Below, one piece after another: positions 59,934 to 64,000 of a stretch of DNA of 64,000 bases (its first letter is position 1; the number at the start of each line of letters is the position of its first letter). The notes below the pieces were generated by a model. The model made no database searches. It had not been told where the DNA came from and saw only the letters and a program-made list of their open reading frames with translations. A program made the translations under genes and the position numbers. Source of the DNA: Chthonomonadaceae bacterium (GTDB lineage: Bacteria; Armatimonadota; Fimbriimonadia; Fimbriimonadales; Fimbriimonadaceae); the NCBI GenBank assembly GCA_015709495.1, contig CP054189.1, positions 496,001-560,000 on the forward strand, in the 5' to 3' direction.

Positions 59934-62585
59934 GTGGCGACTTTCCAGGACGAAGAAGCGGCATCGAAGGTCAGGGCCCGATTGGAGAGCCTGACGCATT
60001 CGGATTTGCAGGAGTTCTTTGCGAGGTCGTTCGAGAGGTGCCCGGACCCCGATCAGGCGGCGCGCAACCTCGAACGATGGCTTCGAGCGACTTCGAACCC
60101 GCACGAGCACCTCGCCCACCTCCTCTCCACTCCTCAACTGACGCCCCTTGTCATGTTGCTCCTTGGCGCGAGCCAGCCTCTTGCCGACGCTGTGATTCAG
60201 AACCCCGAGCTTGCGACTTTGCTCACGGACCCCCGCGTCTTGCAGCAGGTCCCGAACACCGTGGAGCTGCTCGCAGAAGGAAGGCGCCTCGCTTCGAGTT
60301 CCACCAGCTACTCCCACACCCTCGACCGCCTGCGCTTCTTGAAGCAGAAGACCCTCTTGCCTCTCACCGTGAGCGACCTCGCAGGGATTCGAGGGCAAGA
60401 GGAGATTTGGCGAGGGCTATCCCACCTGGCCGACGCTCTCATTCGACTTGCGTTCGAGGCCGCCACGCGGCAGGCGCGCGGCTCCCAGGATCAGGATTCG
60501 GGCCCCTCCCCAGACCTCATGGTCGTCGCGATGGGAAAGCTGGGGGGCGAAGAACTCAATTACAGTTCGGACGTCGACCTAGTGTATGTGTGCCCGGACG
60601 GTCTCGAACCCTCGGCGGAGGCCGAGCTTTCCAAGACCTGCGAGATGCTCAACCGCGCCCTTGCCGATCGGATGGGGCGCGGCGCATTGTATCGGGTCGA
60701 CCTGCGTTTGCGCCCGTACGGCCGATCTGGGCCGCTGGTGGCCTCCATGCGCTCGATTGAGAGTTACTACCGGTCGCACGCCGAGACCTGGGAGCTGCAG
60801 GCGCTGATCCGGTCTCGCGCGGTTTTCGGCCCCGAAGAACTCAAACTTCGATGGGAAGGAATGAGGGCGGAGTATTGCTTCGGCCACGGTTGGAGCACAG
60901 CGAGGCTCTCTGAGATCGTCTCGATGAGGACTCGCGTAGAGACTCACGCCGGGCCGGACGACCTCAAACGCGGGCCAGGAGGCATCCGCGATGTGGAGTT
61001 CGCCACCCAGATCCTTCAACTCATCTTGGGCCACCAGGTCCCCGAGGTGAGAGAGCGCCCGACCCTGGATGCGCTTCGAAACATGGAGCGGCTCGGGCTG
61101 ATCGCACCGGAACGCGCCGCTAACCTCATCAGCGGCTACACGTTCCTTCGCAAGCTCGAGCACCGGTGCCAACTCGCAGGCGACGTCCAAACGCACTCCC
61201 TCCCCACTCACCCTCAAGCGCGCGAGCGGCTAGCGGCCGTTATGGAGTTCGGAAGCTGGGACGAGTTGCATCAGCAGGTCGAGCAGGTCCGGGCCGGGGT
61301 TCGCGAAGGATATGCCGCGCTTCTCAGCCCCCTGTCCGACTCGAACTCCGCCCGCGGCCAGGTCTTGGAGGGCCAGTCGCGCGCCAAGGCGGACCTTGCC
61401 CGCTGGTTCGACTCCCTTCCCGATTCCGACCGGTTCTACGAGAGTCTGCTTGTGAACAAGGACAGCCTCCGCAGAGTCGAGCGAATCGCGGTGGCGTCAC
61501 CCGCGGCGATCGACAGTTGCGTTCGAGACGTCGGCCTGACCGAGGCGATTCTGAGTGGCGAGATCGAAGAGGACCTGGACTGCGAATCGTTCGACTTCAA
61601 GTCGGTAGGCGAGGGTTCCCTCGCCGAGATCGCGGCCGCCGCCCGGCGCTGCATCGACAGGCTCAAGATCAAGTGGACATTGGCCCCCGACTTCCCCGTT
61701 TGGGATGCCTTATCGAGGGTGTACGACAGCCTAGTGGGGTCTGTGGCGAACCGGCTGAACGCGGGGTTCAACGTCTTGGCGCTGGGGAGCTACGCCAATC
61801 AATCTGCCGGATTCGTTTCCGATCTCGATCTGATGTTCTTGGCGGAGGACCGCGGGCCTGAGAGCGGGCACGAGAAGCAAGCGCAAGCGTTTTTGGGAGA
61901 GATGAGGGAGTTGCGCTCGTTCGGGATTCCCGTGAACTGCGACCTCCGGCTTCGACCCGAGGGCAGGCATGGAATGCTCGTTCGAACTTACGAGGGCTTC
62001 TCTGCCTACGAACTCGCGGCGATGGACCTGTGGGAGAGGTTTGCGCTGGGCGAGTGCCGAACCGTTTGGGGATCGTCCAGGGCGTTCGAGTTGGTCGTGA
62101 AGGCGGCCTACGCCCTGCCGATTACGCCTGAGCGGCTACAAGAACTCCTCGCCATGAAGAAGCGAATCGAGACCGAGAGGGTCACGGTGAAGTACCGAAC
62201 GAGGAACGTGAAGTTGGGCGTAGGGGGCCTGAGCGACATCGAGTGGTTCGTTCACCTGCACGAAATGCGCTACCCCACCGCCACCGAGGCGGGTACGCTC
62301 CACAGGTTGGACGATCGGCTGCGTCAACTGGCGAGAGCGCGACTTATCAACGCGGTTGAACTCGATGCGCTGTCCGAAGGCCTGCGCCATCTGCTCACCC
62401 TTCGAGAGCGTTTGGCCTTGCTGGGTTTGACGACCGACATCGTCCCGGAAAACCCGGATAGGCTGGACCGTTTGGCGTGGACGTTCGGATTCGAGAGAGG
62501 AAATGAGTTCTTGGCGAAGCACGAGCACATCACGTCTGCAGTTCGGCTCATCTTTCTTGAAGGCATAGAACGTCTGAGGGCTTGA
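59934..62585 (+). CDS. glnE: Glutamine synthetase adenylyltransferase/deadenylase
   Basis: This 883-residue enzyme has two nucleotidyltransferase domains, GKLGGEELNYSSDVDLVYV in the first half and LGSYANQSAGFVSDLDLMFL in the second, each followed by a GlnD/GlnE helical domain. It adenylylates and de-adenylylates glutamine synthetase to match nitrogen supply. The start is GTG 59934. It overlaps or abuts plsY at its end. No glnB or glnA is in the window. Confidence 0.95.
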   Translation: MATFQDEEAASKVRARLESLTHSDLQEFFARSFERCPDPDQAARNLERWLRATSNPHEHLAHLLSTPQLTPLVMLLLGASQPLADAVIQNPELATLLTDPRVLQQVPNTVELLAEGRRLASSSTSYSHTLDRLRFLKQKTLLPLTVSDLAGIRGQEEIWRGLSHLADALIRLAFEAATRQARGSQDQDSGPSPDLMVVAMGKLGGEELNYSSDVDLVYVCPDGLEPSAEAELSKTCEMLNRALADRMGRGALYRVDLRLRPYGRSGPLVASMRSIESYYRSHAETWELQALIRSRAVFGPEELKLRWEGMRAEYCFGHGWSTARLSEIVSMRTRVETHAGPDDLKRGPGGIRDVEFATQILQLILGHQVPEVRERPTLDALRNMERLGLIAPERAANLISGYTFLRKLEHRCQLAGDVQTHSLPTHPQARERLAAVMEFGSWDELHQQVEQVRAGVREGYAALLSPLSDSNSARGQVLEGQSRAKADLARWFDSLPDSDRFYESLLVNKDSLRRVERIAVASPAAIDSCVRDVGLTEAILSGEIEEDLDCESFDFKSVGEGSLAEIAAAARRCIDRLKIKWTLAPDFPVWDALSRVYDSLVGSVANRLNAGFNVLALGSYANQSAGFVSDLDLMFLAEDRGPESGHEKQAQAFLGEMRELRSFGIPVNCDLRLRPEGRHGMLVRTYEGFSAYELAAMDLWERFALGECRTVWGSSRAFELVVKAAYALPITPERLQELLAMKKRIETERVTVKYRTRNVKLGVGGLSDIEWFVHLHEMRYPTATEAGTLHRLDDRLRQLARARLINAVELDALSEGLRHLLTLRERLALLGLTTDIVPENPDRLDRLAWTFGFERGNEFLAKHEHITSAVRLIFLEGIERLRA

Positions 62586-62587
62586 GG

Positions 62588-63277
62588 ATGCAGTTTGCCG
62601 CGCTATTGATTGGAAGCTACCTTTTGGGATCGATCCCCTTCGGCGTGCTGGTGGCTCGGGCCCAAAACGTCGATATCTTCCAGGTCGGCAGCGGCAACAT
62701 CGGCGCGACGAACGTAAAAAGGGCGCTGGGATGGGGCTGGGCGCTCGTGGTGTTTGGGTTCGACGTCGCGAAAGGGGCGCTTCCGGTTTGGGCGGCCAAG
62801 TCGCTCCTCGTCGACCACGTCCAAGAGTGGGGGATCGCGGTCGGCATCGCGGCGGTGTTGGGCCATTGCCTTTCGCCTTGGCTGAGGTTCAAAGGGGGTA
62901 AGGGCGTCGCGACGACTCTGGGGATGCTCCTTGCGCTTCATCCTTGGACCGCGTTGACCGGGCTGGCCGTGTTCTTGGTGGCAGCGATCGCCACCCGGTA
63001 TGTGAGCCTTTCCTCGCTGCTGGCAGGGATTTCGCTGATTCCAGCGGCGTACTTCTGGGGCCAACCGACGATCGTAGTAGGATTCCTCGTGCTCCTCAAC
63101 GTATTCATTGCATATCGGCACAAGTCGAACATCGTGAGGCTTTTGGCGGGCACGGAACCTAAGTTCAACTCGAATTCGCCTAAGGGGGGTGAACCCGAGC
63201 AGCCCAACGAAGGCGACGCGCACACCGACGCGGGCAAGAACTGGATGGGGGAGAGCATTGCGGGTAAACCTCGCTGA
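62588..63277 (+). CDS. plsY: Acyl-phosphate:glycerol-3-phosphate acyltransferase PlsY
   Basis: This 229-residue membrane protein (about five TM helices) has GSYLLGSIPFG, QVGSGNIGATNVKRALG and LRFKGGKGVATTLG, the three conserved PlsY motifs. It uses acyl-phosphate from PlsX (36662-37651) to acylate glycerol-3-phosphate. The ATG at 62588 lies just past the glnE stop; an overlapping TTG at 62582 would add two residues. A polar C-terminal tail of ~50 residues is unusually long. Confidence 0.95.
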   Translation: MQFAALLIGSYLLGSIPFGVLVARAQNVDIFQVGSGNIGATNVKRALGWGWALVVFGFDVAKGALPVWAAKSLLVDHVQEWGIAVGIAAVLGHCLSPWLRFKGGKGVATTLGMLLALHPWTALTGLAVFLVAAIATRYVSLSSLLAGISLIPAAYFWGQPTIVVGFLVLLNVFIAYRHKSNIVRLLAGTEPKFNSNSPKGGEPEQPNEGDAHTDAGKNWMGESIAGKPR

Positions 63278-63295
63278 GACAATGGGGAAGCGGCT

Positions 63296-64000
63296 ATGTG
63301 GCTGGTAGTGATCGAACGGCCGGACATCCTGGTGTTCGGGTGCGCCATCTGGGTTCCCCTTGCCGTCTGGATCATCTCCCTCGTTCACTGGATGGTCACA
63401 GCCGAAATCGACTTCGTGCAAGGCCTGGTCGGCATCGTCGTCGCCGGGGCGCTGGGCTTCTTGACCGTAAACCCTCCGCACCCTTCCCTCCCCCCTCTCT
63501 TCGTGATGGCGGCCGTGGCCACCATCGCGCTCGCGCCTGTGGTTCGGGTAGCGATCAACCGCTCGGAGATGGGCTCGATCGAGGTGGAAGCGATCGATCG
63601 CGCCTACGAACAACTCGCCCACAAGCCCGATAACCTGGGAGCGAAGTTCCGTCTGGCGAAGGCTCTCTACAACAAAGGTATCCGCGCTCACGCGATCGAG
63701 ATCGCCCGCGAGGCCTTGCAGGGCGCGCCGGAGCGACTGTTTACTGAAGAACTTCGGATGCTCGATAAGTGGCAGGACGCGGAGAAACGCGAGCCCACCG
63801 CGCGCCGAATTCGGTGCGTGGAATGCGGGATTCCGAACTTCCCGGGGTCCATGTACTGTACGACCTGTGGCGCGCCCTACCTTCTCGACTACGCCCAAGG
63901 GAGGTGGGTGAAGGCGGGTCTGGTGCGGCGGGTGACTTGGGCGTGGCTGGCAGCCATGTTCGCGGTTGTGGGCATCCCAACCGCCGCTCTCACGCTTCCG
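63296..64000 (+). CDS. Membrane protein with TPR-like helices and zinc ribbon (3' end cut by window)
   Basis: The frame is open to the right edge (235 residues seen). It has two hydrophobic helices near the N-terminus, then a third around FVMAAVATIALAPVV. A TPR-like helical pair follows (AYEQLAHKPDNLGAKFRLAKAL, IRAHAIEIAREALQGAP), then a zinc ribbon with two Cys pairs (CVECGIPNFPGSMYCTTCG), and a further TM helix begins at the end. Function unknown. It follows plsY by 18 bases. Confidence 0.65.
   Translation, partial: MWLVVIERPDILVFGCAIWVPLAVWIISLVHWMVTAEIDFVQGLVGIVVAGALGFLTVNPPHPSLPPLFVMAAVATIALAPVVRVAINRSEMGSIEVEAIDRAYEQLAHKPDNLGAKFRLAKALYNKGIRAHAIEIAREALQGAPERLFTEELRMLDKWQDAEKREPTARRIRCVECGIPNFPGSMYCTTCGAPYLLDYAQGRWVKAGLVRRVTWAWLAAMFAVVGIPTAALTLP

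Noticed and set aside
62603-63898. 431-codon minus-strand ORF opposite plsY
   Set aside because: Shadow of plsY and of the next membrane protein, with skewed composition and no recognisable motif.
1-64000. CRISPR arrays, insertion sequences, integrases or phage genes
   Set aside because: No regularly spaced repeats, transposase motifs or integrase motifs were seen. RhuM and the restriction genes are the only hints of mobility, and no attachment-site repeats were found around them by eye.

Overview
The window is about 64 kb of moderately GC-rich (roughly 60%) bacterial chromosome, cut at both ends. It carries housekeeping genes (secA, rpsU, ybeY, thyX, ruvAB, the plsX/fab cluster, menG, plsY, glnE, nth). 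The best guess for the host is a Gram-negative-type member of the Armatimonadota (Fimbriimonas-like). The reasons are a Pup-like UBact/proteasome operon together with PEP-CTERM/exosortase genes, many lipoproteins and menaquinone rather than ubiquinone context. This placement is inference; no rRNA gene is present to prove it.

Layout. Positions 1-5.6 kb hold scattered secreted or membrane proteins (GH38-like fragment, copper-amine-oxidase-type domain protein, PEP-CTERM protein, DUF1080 protein, MFS transporter). At 5.2-8.8 kb a small exported ORF precedes secA. At 8.8-13.7 kb are a hydroxyacid dehydrogenase, a structured non-coding stretch, an exported ankyrin protein, tRNA-Leu(CAA), a lipoprotein, a ChaN-like protein and a 2TM protein. 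At 13.8-20.4 kb lies a restriction-modification island of three overlapping genes: a type III-like helicase/nuclease, a RhuM protein and a large beta-class methyltransferase. At 20.5-23.6 kb are rpsU, ybeY, an undecaprenol kinase/PAP2 fusion and a CNNM/CorC protein. ComM is on the opposite strand, then a LURP-one-like protein, thyX and ruvAB. At 29.3-38.2 kb a long leftward operon (yceD-plsX-fabH-unknown-fabD-fabG-menG-hepT-HAD) makes fatty acid, phospholipid and menaquinone precursors.

At 38.3-42.1 kb a poly-glycine lipoprotein gene is followed directly by dop, UBact and prcB. These are a Pup-type deamidase/ligase homologue, a 61-residue ubiquitin-like modifier ending in Gln, and a proteasome beta subunit with an intact Thr/Asp/Lys active site. 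No alpha subunit, second ligase or ATPase is nearby. At 42.1-46.3 kb are two glycoside-hydrolase-type genes. At 49.8-58.7 kb is a nucleotide-sugar and exopolysaccharide block (glycosyltransferase, ugd, rmlA, rmlB, an rmlC-like gene, exosortase, epsI, manC, galE). The exosortase there can process the PEP-CTERM protein at 1.7-2.5 kb. The right end has nth, glnE, plsY and a truncated zinc-ribbon membrane protein.

A recurrent feature is a sigma70-type -10 hexamer placed 5-9 bases before the start codon, without a Shine-Dalgarno sequence, in front of more than ten genes. Two of these also have a good -35 box. This suggests that leaderless transcripts are common in this genome. Genes inside operons are typically joined by ATGA/GTGA/TTGA overlaps.
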